Assembly (NCBI GenBank): GCA_947561395.2
Contig: OX387183.1
Span: 33,034,853-33,098,852, forward strand
Direction of reading: 5' to 3'
Source: Buxus sempervirens
Taxonomy: Eukaryota > Streptophyta > Magnoliopsida > Buxales > Buxaceae
Length of the DNA: 64,000 nt
Part shown: positions 12,839 through 22,984 of the stretch, piece by piece
Numbering within the stretch: position 1 is the stretch's first letter
How the letters are laid out: the number at the start of each line of letters is the position of its first letter
Made by a program: the position numbers and the translations under genes
Notes under the pieces: generated by a model
Database searches by the model: none
Told to the model about the DNA's origin: nothing
Seen by the model: only the letters and a program-made list of their open reading frames with translations

Positions 12839-13699
12839 CATTCTAAAGAAAGGCCTATTCTCTCAAACCAAAAGGAGTTCGGAGAATCCTTTACAACCCA
12901 TTGTTCAAAGCCTATTTTTGACATGATTTCTCAAAAGATTTTTGAGAAACTTCTTTTAATGAATCAAACAAAGAAATCGTATCGATCAAAATTTTTCAAG
13001 GAGGTTGAAGTTTTTCTTGATAAATCATTATTTTTTTTTATAAGATGGGCATAGGGTTGATCTATCAGTTCAATGATTCTTGTAAACTTTCATTTAAAAC
13101 ATTATTTCTAATAATTATTTTGTCAAAAAGCTAATTATAAATATCAGAAAATTATTTTATTTTTATCAAAACTTGACCTTTGGAGTTCAAAATTTTTTTA
13201 TGGGATGAGATAATTGTTGATAAAACTATATATATCAACCTCCATGATTTAGTTATTGATATTTGTATGGATTATTGAACATTTTGTGTATGATTGTAAT
13301 TGTATCAAGTATAATATGAATAAATTTTCTTGCTCTTGTTTTTAGTTTATCTAGAATATTATTGCTTTTATTAATCTGTTAGTACTTTTTCTGAAGTTTT
13401 TATTCATATGTGCCTATGTCGATTTGTTTCCATTCCATACCAATATGTATTCTGTGTATACCTATGATGTAAGTACGTGTTTATTTGTCATATTTTTAGC
13501 TTATCTTTCTATCCAAATCGGTTTTGTTCTATGTATCCACCATTTTTCATGCGTATCCACCATTTTATAGTGTATCCATGCGTATCTGATACGTATCCAT
13601 TTTTGGATTGGTCGATACGGTACATCGGCACGATATTTTGAACCATGATTGGAACATGAATTGAGTAGTTTGACCATGTGATGGCTTATGATTTAAAGG

Positions 13700-14110
13700 A
13701 ATGAAATGAATGGTTACTTGATCTGACATGTATGTGACTCCTCATATGTGGGTTTCTTTTGACATGTATATATCTCCATGTATGTGGCTATTTCATGGCA
13801 TATGCCCTACATTTCCATGTATACGGGTATTATTTGACATGGATGTGTCTCAACGGATGTGGATTGGTTTGTCATGGATGTGACTTTGCGTATGCAATTA
13901 TTTGGACGGATGTCCCATGCTTGTGGCATTAGACCTTCTACCTGTGGCATCGGGATGGGTATATTCTTGCGGCATAGTCTTCCACCCGAGGGGTCAAGGT
14001 GAGCGTATGCTTGCGGCTATGTCTTCAACCCATGGAATTGGGGTAAGGATATTACTCATGGCTTTTGACTTCTACCCATGGATTTGGGATGAGTCTATAG
14101 ATTTTGCCTT
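13700..14110. repeat. Degenerate minisatellite in LTR
   Basis: Loose repeats built on GACATGTATGTG, CATGTATGTGGCT and CATGGATGTG, then on GCTTGTGGCATTAGACCTTC, TTGCGGCATAGTCTTC and ACCCATGGATTTGGGAT. They occupy the stretch between the inverted-word cluster and the acceptor-like block of LTR 6122-15061. Confidence 0.6.
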
Positions 14111-14117
14111 ACATGAT

Positions 14118-14340
14118 AACTCACTCCAGGATCGGTTGAGTACTTCCACTTAGCGTTGAATAACCAGACCGGTATCGGCTGGTCCACTTGTAATTCGGCT
14201 AGGTAAAATATTGGACGTTTAGTTATGCTTTGTTATACATGTTAACTCACTCTGGAATCAGTTGAGTACTTCCGTTTAGTGTTGAATAGCCTGGCCGGTA
14301 TCAACTGGCGCACTTGTAATTCGATTAGGTGACATTTAGC
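14118..14340. repeat. About 127-bp tandem duplication in LTR
   Basis: AACTCACTCCAGGATCGGTT to CACTTGTAATTCGGCTAGG is repeated as AACTCACTCTGGAATCAGTT to CACTTGTAATTCGATTAGG. An inverted relative lies near 33290-33380 in the minus-strand gypsy LTR, showing that the two LTRs are related. Confidence 0.8.
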
Positions 14341-15066
14341 AATATGGTTGTATTTCCTAAATCCGTGTACTCGGAGGGAAGAGTGTGTTAATAGGATTTT
14401 AATGATATTTATGTAAATTGTTGATTACTTACCTGTGTGATTTCGGGTTGAGATGCATGTTGGTATATTTGGACACGTAGTGATATTATTATTTGAATTG
14501 TATAATGGTTTCATGGTTATAATTGTGATATGGTTGTATTATTGTGATTCTCCTTTAGTTTTGTGTTCTTGGTTTTAGAACCTTGTTTTATTCACTGAAG
14601 ATACTTTCTTTAGATTATAAACACACTATTTTCCTTGCATGGCTACTTGCTAAGATTTTATATCTCACATCATTTTATCGGTTTTGTTTTCAGATCTTCC
14701 TGGTGAGAACGTATCAGCTAGGTTAGAGCTGTTGGGTTGGGGTTGATTTATTTGATGTAAAAGAGAAGACTACTTTGTTGTGTAGGATTTAGGTTTTGGA
14801 TTCAAAGAAGTATTATGAATTTGTTTTATTAGTTGGAATTGCAAATTTGTAGATGACCTTTATTACCAGATTTTCAGTTTTAAGGATGACGTTATTAGAT
14901 GAGATATTCTTATTCTATTCATACTTTAATTAAGACTTAACTTAATAGTACACTCTAATTTATTCTCTATCTTTTATACCTTGTTCTTAATTGTTTTGTT
15001 ATCATTCAAGTAATGCCCTGATCCATGAAAAAAAGACAACACCCGGATCTGGGGCGTTAAAATCAA

Positions 15067-16560
15067 GCCTAGCCTCAGCCCTACACAAAGGACGACATGA
15101 TGTTGATATATTAGAGGAGAGAGATGACACAGCAGGATAAGTTAGAGTCAGACGATGACAACAATGATCATAACGATAGATATGACGACGCTCATGTTGG
15201 TGCAGGCACCAGTGTCGCAAAATTGAGTCCTTTCATTGGAGAGGCAGAGTTCAAGCATGGCATACAAGATCAAAACCATAGGACCAGAAATTATGGTGGT
15301 GGTAGTAGCAACGGGACACAGACTTTTCAGAAGATGGGTAAAACAAAGCAAAAGCAGCATACTAGTGTGCACAACAACAAGTCCTCTATAACTTAAAGCT
15401 TCAAATCTATGGATGTTGGATTCAGTACTTCTTATGGGGGAAACTATCCACAACATAGCCAGGGACATTTCAGACCACAACATACAAGTTATGATTCATT
15501 CGATACCAATAATTCCGGTCCATACTAATATTCTTAGCAGCCTAGCCTAGAAAAATTCATCTAACGCAAATAGTTACCATTCATACAGATATTGTGGATC
15601 GCAATGTAGACATTTGATACGTACGGGTATTTCTCACTGAACCTTTATCCGTATGGATTCTATACTGCACAGGGTAGAGTCGTACCCCCTAGCACAGATA
15701 TAGCTTTATTGGCTATCCTCTACCACCACCTCCTTAGCCAAAGCCAGAGCTAGATATTATGGAAGTTAATTCTTACTATCCTAATTATCCTCCCATTGGT
15801 ATTACGCTACATGAGTCAGGAGTATGAGGATCATGTTCAATTATATGAGAGGAAGTATAGATTTAGGATGGGATGGAAGCATTCTGCTACATTATTAGCA
15901 AAAGTTCAGGGTTCAAGATGCCTCGACATACCTTTCAATTTTGGCGGCCTCATTTCCACAATTGAATGTTTTCTTTGCCTGTTATTATTGTTTGCAATTT
16001 CTCATTTTATTTATATAGTCAATTGAATTTTATTTGATTAATATGTTTCTTATTCTACCATAGTACTATGATCTTATGACAGATTATCAGTTATGATTTG
16101 TGATTTTGATTTTTTTTTCTTTTTTTTTTTTATTAACAAAAGATATTATTAATACAACAAAAGGAAAATCCCACAAGAAGTGGAACAAAAACAAGAGCCA
16201 AGGGATACAAAGCTAAACAAAGAGAAAAAGAACAAGAAAAAAACAAAGGAAGCATAAAAAGAAACAGGAAAAAAACAGTATACAAATACAAAAGAAACAA
16301 GAAATGAATCCTCCCAGCAAAGGCTACCACACATTTTTTTTCTGATTTTTTTTTGCACACATTATTATGTTTTCTATGTATATAAATGAATATGATTCAG
16401 CATCCAATGTTTTTCCCAAGTAATATTACTTTTCAGTAAAACAACATATAAACAAAAAAATGTATTTGGCGACATGCTACCGAAATTTCGCATGATTCAT
16501 CTAGAATTTGGTTTTTTTGGCGAAACGCCCAAAGGCACTGAAACTAAAAACCTTGGAAAG
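15067..16560 (+). pseudogene. Decayed hAT transposase C-terminal tail and right terminal region
   Basis: This continues the relict of 4528-6116 after the inserted LTR. It holds the Asp/Asn-rich stretch ESDDDNNDHNDRYDD (about 15148-15190), GKTKQKQHTSVHNNKSS, and then a Tyr/Gln/Gly-rich tail ending near YMSQEYEDHVQLYERKYRFR (about 15805-15865). All parts align with the tail of the 56106-59533 transposase. Frameshifts and stops are frequent. The right end at about 16555 reads GGCACTGAAACTAAAAACC then TTG, matching the inverted CAAGG-TTTC end of the family. A short LINE lies inside (16122-16342). Confidence 0.8.
16122..16342 (-). mobile_element. Very short 5'-truncated LINE 3' end
   Basis: On the minus strand it reads TTGTGGGATTTTCC, TTTTGTTGTATTAATAATAT, CTTTTGTTAAT and a poly-A tract, a typical plant L1 3' terminus. 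TGATTTTTTTTT flanks both sides (near 16107 and 16343) as a probable TSD. Hydrophobic minus-strand ORFs across it are incidental. Confidence 0.6.
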
Positions 16561-18839
16561 GAAGAGTCAAAGAAAAAAAAAATGGCACCCAATTCCATGA
16601 TTCATGAGAATTATAACTCATACTTCAGACATGCATATTGCAATTCCCAAACAACATAAGGATTTTTTTTTTTCTATGAAGATCCATGGCCACTTATCAT
16701 AAATGGGGAAATGGAGCCTATCCATGTATTATTTAATATTTTTTATTACATCTATGGGAAAATTTTTATATGTTAATATCATAATGAGCTTCTTTTCTAT
16801 TAATTCAAATATTGACTTTGTCATTCCATTTCTGATTGGGTTTTTTTTTGGGGAGGCAAAGAGAACCCATTGCCTGAATTAAATAAATAAAGAAAATGCT
16901 ATACTATCTACGCAAGTTAGATGAACTAGGATATAAATAGGAAAAAAAATCTAACTTGACCTGCAAACCCAATTGTCATTTTAGCATATTTGGATCAACA
17001 TGATATAGGGTGTTAATATTCTTATATCAATCTAAAATATGCCCAAATAGGGTTCAATTTTGGTAGGTTCCTATTATTTGAATGTGTTCAGGATGATCTA
17101 TGTCATGGTCTAACATGTTCATGGCTAGAACCCAACCAACTAAACCCATTGACACTCTTTAAAAATATTTGTTTTTTTCTATGGAAGAGCTTTCCCCCCC
17201 TCCTCTTACTTTTACTTTGGCAAGGAGTTCTTTCACTTCTATATTATAGACTCCATTTTCAGGCAAATGTCCACTTTCACATATTTTTATGGGCCATATT
17301 ATATGTTGCAATCGGGATATGCCAGTGGCATATTTATATAATCAATAACTCCAATAAATTTCTTAATTGTATATTAATACTTCTTATGATTTTAATCCTC
17401 TTTCAATTAGTTTCTTTAGACGCAAAGAGAAAATTTTCTTTCTTAAAGGCAAAATAACACCTTTTTATGATTTTATTAACTTCATTTTATCCCTTTTTTC
17501 TGTGTCATTGATTTATTTGTTTATCTTATACAAAAGGCACTCCCAAATTGACATGTGGGTTTTAATAGGAGCTCTTTATTTCCTCCACATATTTTACATA
17601 CCTACTACATAGGATCATGTTAACGAAACAGTTGGTAATTTGAATAATAATAATGGTCAGTTATTATTTTCATCTTTAGGCAAATATTCCTAAGCATATC
17701 TCTATATTAATAGATGACATTTAACAGAATTATACATGGCTGCAACAAAAAAAAAAACAAAAAACAAAAAAACAAAAACCAAAAAAAGACCATTATTTAC
17801 CTGTTGTTACCTTACAAATTGATGCATTGCTCTCATAATGGTCTCCTCTTCAAAGGAACATTTTCAAATAGACAATAATTCTAAATGGTTAAACATTAAA
17901 AAAGTACTTCTTTTCGTACTTTGTTCAGTACAACATACAATATTCTCCTCTATTTCAAGACAAAACCATTTACAACATTTCCCTTCCTAGTAACAAATTA
18001 GTTCAAGACTCTAGACATAAGTCACGGTTGAAGAATATCATCTTTATTTGCTTCATAACAAACGTGATGAGGAAGCTGAAACAGAATTTTGACATTACTC
18101 TGAATAAATATTACACTAGAAACTCTGTATAAAAATATTAGTAACTCAAGCACTGAGTTCAGGATTATGGTCAATCCTAATAGCCTTAAACCCCTCCATC
18201 TGCTTTGTTTCACAAGGATATTGAAGCAATTCCCCCACCAAGTTAGCTCTATTGTTCTTTTCGCTCTTTATTTTTACTTGGCTATATTGTGCTCAATAAA
18301 CTGCCAATATGACTCCTGATTTAAATGGATTTTGGGTTCAATTATGACAATATGACTTCTTATAAGGGATTAGATCCTTATTATCATCGATCATACCTAT
18401 ATTTCGGACATATTATGCCTCTAATCTCCAACTATTTATGAGCTAATAAAAGGAGGGAAATCCACCCATCCTCTGGTGCTATCATGTCCATATCTCCTCA
18501 TTTCTTTAGTTGTTTACATCTTCCTTTAAAAGTGCCCGTGATCTTGCTGTTCTATGTTTTCCATGTTCTTCACAATCATGGGAGCTGAAAGTCTACGAGA
18601 ACACAGTGCAAGTCTTAGTGGCAAGGTTCTTCTGAGAATTTCTACGCAGAGAACATGCTTTGTCGACAAAGAGCTGTAGTCTAAGAAGGGTGATTGGAGA
18701 AGGCAACACTTGTCACACACTTCCTTTCATCTCAGGATAATTCCTTATCATTCATATACTCCATTTGGAATGACTATTGTAATTTGTTCCTTTTATTCCT
18801 CCATACACATGTACACACATTGAACACTTATGAATGGTT
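16561..18839. other. AT-rich intronic sequence without recognised features
   Basis: There is no convincing coding similarity, terminal repeat or RNA gene. An A-rich CAAAAAACAAAAAAACAAA tract lies at 17746-17790. The Leu/Phe-rich ORF at 17149-17457 lies in AT-rich sequence and resembles no known protein. Confidence 0.6.
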
Positions 18840-19590
18840 CCATCTTTGTGATTAAATAATGTATTCGGAGACCAATAAGGGCTGGCTTCTCCTACTCATG
18901 GGAAGAGGCTGAAGCCTTCACCAAAGGCTAGGATTAGCTCCCCAACCCTTGAATCAGATCTGGAATTCTCTGGTAAAACCTTACAGCAATCTCAAGGGGC
19001 TCTATACCTCTAATTTTCACCTTTAAATTCATGGCTAACTACTGAATTTTCACTCAAACAAGTTTAGGAGTGGGCTACTCTTTTACCCACTTGAGATCTG
19101 AAAGTTTCAGGTCATTGAAAGAGATCAAAAGCACAGTGTTTTGACTTTTAAGAGGCTCACCAAACTAGAGGATGGGTCGAACTGAACCTCCGCTGTGAGT
19201 TTTGACTGCAGCCTATTGACTAGAGGACTGTGTGCCTTCCACCAGGGCCCACCAAGCCAACCCACTCACATGGAAATGGACTTAATAAAATGGACTAAAA
19301 CAAAGCCCTTTGGGCTTAACCCAAAACATGCACCGATCTGGCCTGGCCCATTCTCTAAAAGCCCACACAGGCTTTAAATTAAAAAATTGAATATATAGTG
19401 AGACTTGATTCAGACTGGTCCAACCAGATAATAGCAGGATGACCCGGGGTATCTATGGACTTCCCCGGTTCATAAGCGGTCACTTAGATGGAATCTCTGA
19501 CCTGGACCAAAATTTTTTACTTGGGTGACTGCTTACACTTATTGGAAATCTCAATAGGCAGTAGAGACTCCCAAACTAGCTTAGTAGATG
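18840..19590 (+). mobile_element. Truncated Tat/Ogre-like LTR relic
   Basis: GAAGAGGCTGAAGCCTTCAC and the later run AGGATGACCCGGGGTATCTA, GGACTTCCCCGG, GGAATCTCTGA, GGCAGTAGAGACTCCC parallel the 3' part of the Tat-like LTRs at 45382-48623 and 43894-53982 (GGTGTCTACGGACTTCCCCA to CAGGCAGTGGCGACTCC). Ends and TSD are not visible. Confidence 0.55.
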
Positions 19591-21093
19591 ACCAAAACCA
19601 ATCCAACCAAACCTACAAACTTTTAGAATGTTAGCTGAGCCAGGCATATGCAACCCGAGGTGCCCCAACCGGGGACCAAGATGGACAGGTGAATAGCAAC
19701 TAAGAATCAACATATCATACATGAGCATACACAATTTAGTATTCCAAGGTGTGGACATTAAGAAGAATGAGTAAAACTAATCAAGAAGATTAGATCACAA
19801 CTGAAAGTAGTTCCATTAGCTTTGAACTGTCACAACAGGAGATTGGTTAACATGGTTGGTCAAGATTCTTTACCTGTGTTAAACAAAGACCAGCTATAAC
19901 CCCAGTAAGAAAGTATATATTTGTCAAGAATAATACTCCGAAAGGAGAAAAGGAAAGTTGGAGAGGAAAGAAATGTAATAATGAGGAAACATTCGACAAA
20001 CGTTTTAAGAAAAGATTCAATAAAAAACATTGTTCAAGAAAGCATTCGAAAAGCATTGTTTAAGTGATCATAAGGCTTTTAAATTGTCATACAACGTTCA
20101 TGCTGTCAATACAAACTTAGTAGAAAGGCCTTCTTGACTGATGAATAATAAGCCTAAAAAGAGCATGTTCTAGTCTAATTGCAGAGAACTGCATGAAAGA
20201 CAAAATTGGAGGTTGAATCTGTTCATTCTACAAGAAAAGACAACTTTTGCAATGATTACTTCACTAAGAATGGTTTAAACTTAACTTGGTTAGCTTAGTA
20301 TTAAAACTATCCTTAGGCATAACCTATAGGGTTCAGTTGCAACTTGCAATAGACATTATAGATTGACTTAAATTTCTTACCCATATGATATAAAATAATA
20401 ATTATTTTCTTTAACTATGTGAATATAATGGTCTTTGATCCCATTATTAACGGTTGCATCAGCCTAAGATATATTGAATTCTAAAGCTTCCCAATCTCTG
20501 TAAATTATGGTTTTAACAAAGGGAACACCTGTAGGAGACCATTCTCAAATTTCCACTACTGCTGCTTTCTACATCTAATCTTCCCAGATGCACTGCTGAC
20601 CGCACGACTGCTGAACAACCAGCTTCAGACAAATTCTTTATCAACTTCAATTTAAAACAAAAGGATAAACGAAAAACCTAATAGAAGACTAACATACATA
20701 TTCATTCGAAGAAAATATGCAATAGCAATGGAAATAGATCTAGTTCCAATGATATCAAGGAGACTGAATGATGTCAAAATCGAACTGCGGAAATACTTTT
20801 TGGAAGGTGACAAAAAACAGAAATAAAATAAAACAAAAGGAAGACACCTTGCTCACTACAATGCCAAAATAAATACCCAAGTCACAAATACAAACAGGAT
20901 CGCGCTCAAGCAATTAACCTATCTAACTTAAGAAAAATTAAGTTCCAAACTCAAACTTAGCAACCACAATAGTAGTAGAAACACAAGACCCTAGAAAATG
21001 CAACAAAATCAGAATCTAAAGCATCCCAATAGATCATCATCAAACAACGCACGCTGAAAATAGGTTAAACCGAACCACGATCTTATTACCAAC
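19591..21093. other. 5' portion of VHA-H intron 1, unannotated
   Basis: Unique-looking AT-rich sequence next to exon 1. I see no transposon ends, ORFs of note or RNA genes. Confidence 0.5.
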
Positions 21094-21123
21094 CTGTTCC
21101 GTCGTTAACTCCGCTTGATCCAT
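21094..21123 (-). CDS. VHA-H: V-type H+-ATPase subunit H, exon 1 (10 codons)
   Basis: The minus strand from ATG at 21123-21121 encodes MDQAELTTEQ and ends at CAG|GTTGGT. This is the characteristic N-terminus of plant V-ATPase subunit H and joins in phase 0 to VLKRDIPWE at 268. Its length (30 nt) put it below ORF-calling thresholds. ATTTTAATTAG|GAGACTC, 16 nt upstream of the ATG, resembles an acceptor, so a 5'-UTR intron is possible. The start choice rests on the match to the family N-terminus. Confidence 0.85.
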
Positions 21124-21600
21124 GAAAATTGAGTCTCCTAATTAAAATGACAATCAAAAGTCATGTCTAACTCATCGAATTCGAGCAGTTAGAGATGGGA
21201 AAATAAAGAGCACATGCAGATAAAATTCCTCAAAACTAAAGAAAAAATGCTAAAAGCCCTAAATTTCAGTGAGAATTCGGGGAAAAAAGAACTTAGAAAA
21301 GCGAGGGATCTAACGACCTGTTACCGAAAGGGATTATCTCTATCCACTGGTATTTTTCCCTGTTTCGAGCTAGTTCTTATTCAGGGAATGGGTCGGAGCC
21401 GAGTACAGGCGTCCTGTTCTTTTTTCCGGCTAGATACATGGCAGAATATAATTGGATATGTCGTTTAGAAGCGTAACCCACGTGGTTGATGTGAAATTAG
21501 CCTCGAGCGAAACTTTCTTATCAAGCGGTCTCTAGCGACGAAAAATGTTTGAAATTATTAGCGTGAATTGCAGTCTGCTTTGGGGTGGGATGAGGCCGCG
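21124..21600 (-). promoter_or_regulatory. VHA-H 5' UTR and core promoter region
   Basis: Upstream of the ATG on the minus strand lie a possible UTR-intron acceptor at about 21140, an ACAG|GTCGTT donor-like site near 21323, CCAATTATATTCTG at about 21455-21442 (CCAAT plus TATA-like bases) and a palindromic G-box CCACGTGG at 21478-21485. Base composition is less AT-rich than around it. The transcription start cannot be fixed from sequence alone. Confidence 0.5.
21478..21485. promoter_or_regulatory. G-box CCACGTGG
   Basis: An eight-base palindrome with the ACGT core bound by plant bZIP/bHLH factors. It lies 355 bp upstream of the VHA-H start codon. Confidence 0.6.
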
Positions 21601-21654
21601 TGTAGCATCCGAGGGTTAGTGTCTTTTTCTTAATTAATTCGGATAACATTGTTG

Positions 21655-21671
21655 CCCGTGCGTTACACGGG
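21655..21671. repeat. CCCGTG-CACGGG hairpin
   Basis: CCCGTGCGTTACACGGG forms a 6-bp stem with a 5-nt loop. Such CCCGTG hairpins are common in plant dispersed repeats. No CTRR end typical of Helitrons was seen beside it. Confidence 0.5.
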
Positions 21672-22026
21672 TAAATAGGTTTCGAAATTGTTTAAAAAAT
21701 AAATTATTTTATTGTTTTGAATTTTAATATATTAACAACATATTAGACAATTAGGTCATTCATCCCACTTCAATGCCAGCCAGATAGAATTAGTCATGTG
21801 TTTAATTTGGTTGAGAATATTTTAGGATTCTTCTAGGGTGTGTTAAGCTTTGTGGAAACGCAACCTATCGCCTCCACTTGTTCCAAACCTAACCTTAATC
21901 TACCTGTTATTTAATTATATATATACATATATTTTATAAGTAAATAGATCAATTATTTTATATATTTTAATTAATAATAATATGAGACAATTGGGTCAAT
22001 CTGGCCCACCTTGAACCAACTCGATA

Positions 22027-22090
22027 GGGTTTGGAGCTGGTTTCGAATTATGAGACTCTAATCTGCATGTTATCATTTTATTAATATTAA

Positions 22091-22133
<43 letters not shown>

Positions 22134-22631
22134 TAATTTTAAATATTAATTATCAATAATATATAATATCAACTATGGTCTGATTAGTCAAAATCTACGT
22201 GGTTTTATATATTTTACAATTATTAATTACTTCTTGATGCCTTGGGTTTGTAGTCTATGTATATATTAGTTCAAAACTGATTGACACTAAACCAAATCGA
22301 TATTCATATTGTTTTAAGGGTTTGGAGCTGGTTTCGAATTATGAGACTCTAATCTGCATGTTATTATTTTATTAATATTAATTTAATATATATATTTTTA
22401 TATAGAAGTATATGTTTTATAAGTAAATACATTAGTTATTATATATATTTTAATTGTAAATATTAATTATCAATAATATATAATATCAACTATGGTCTGA
22501 TTAGTCAAAATATACGTGGTTTTATATATACAATTATTAATTACTTCTTGATGCCTTGGGTCTTTAGTCTATGTATAGATTAGGTTAAAACTGATTCACA
22601 CTAAACCAAATCATTATTCAGATTGTTTTAA
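22027..22631. repeat. 291-bp tandem duplication with (AT)n tract
   Basis: GGGTTTGGAGCTGGTTTCGA begins both copies (22027 and 22318). They continue alike through ATGGTCTGATTAGTCAAAAT and ACTTCTTGATGCCTTGGGT. The first copy holds a long (AT)n run at about 22097-22130. No function is evident. Confidence 0.85.
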
Positions 22632-22984
22632 TTTGGTATCAAGGTTTTTGATTTAGTTTTGGTTTAGTGTGTGTATATAAGCAGATGTTCATACCATTAT
22701 ATATGCACCATTTAAAGGTTGACATGATAACATCATTTACTCAAAATTGTCATTATTTACCTTCTTTCTATTTGCTTTGCTTTTTAAAACTTTCTCTATT
22801 TAGAATATAATAAATTTATTGGGCCCTTGAAAAATGTCTTCCACTAAAATTGGTTTCTAGTATTAAATATTTTAATATTTTAAAATGCCCTTAAAAAAAC
22901 TTATGGGCCCTCTTAGAGACTTAAAACAAACCACGATTACAAAAGATTTATAAAGGCATTTTTGAAAGAAAATTTAATGAACAA

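Larger units (their letters stand above)
9239..13647. mobile_element. Non-autonomous TIR element (hAT-like TSD) carrying a LINE
   Basis: The left end CATAGTTCTAAATATCTACC and the reverse complement of the right end, CATGGTTCAAAATATCGTGC, form imperfect terminal inverted repeats. ATTAGAAC (9231-9238) and ATTGGAAC (13648-13655) match at 7 of 8 positions, the hAT TSD length. Subterminal regions are full of TCGATACG/CGTATCG words. Without the LINE it is about 1 kb. Superfamily is uncertain; a Mutator-like element with a 9-bp TSD is an alternative. Confidence 0.6.
6122..15061 (+). mobile_element. Solo LTR (gypsy type) with nested insertions, TSD ATCAA
   Basis: ATCAA at 6117-6121 and 15062-15066 flank an element that starts TGTAAAATCCC and ends GGATCTGGGGCGTTAAA. 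The expected final CA has decayed to AA. Removing the Harbinger-like (6549-7721) and TIR (9239-13647) insertions leaves about 3.35 kb. Landmarks are a TATA box GTATAAAAGG (near 8138), donor-like CAAG|GTAAGTAAAA at 8255 with a second CAAG|GCAAGTAGCC at 8425, a GCGCCC inverted cluster (8676-8940), a minisatellite (13700-14110), a 127-bp tandem duplication (14118-14340), and the block TACTTGCTAAGATTTTATAT then GGTTTTGTTTTCAG ending at 14693. It splits the hAT relict. Confidence 0.85.
269..21093 (-). other. VHA-H intron 1, about 20.8 kb, filled with nested transposons
   Basis: The intron runs from donor CAG|GTTGGT (21093) to acceptor CTACAG|GTT (269). It separates the ten-codon first exon from exon 2 in phase 0. 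It holds a probable copia-like LTR, a decayed hAT, two solo LTRs, a Harbinger-like element, a TIR element with a LINE, a short LINE tail and a Tat-like LTR relic. Almost all of them point antisense to the gene. The donor is weaker than consensus at +3. A transcript joining 21094 to 268 would confirm this intron. Confidence 0.8.

Noticed and set aside
17149..17612. Hydrophobic ORFs suggesting small membrane proteins
   Set aside because: Phe/Leu/Ile-rich translation of AT-rich intron sequence; no start context, homology or conservation visible.
18526..18720. Possible host exon on the minus strand
   Set aside because: Composition is mildly genic but no recognisable protein motif or splice pair was found.
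21655..21671. Helitron 3' hairpin
   Set aside because: No CTRR terminus follows on either strand and no TC 5' end or A/T insertion site could be paired.
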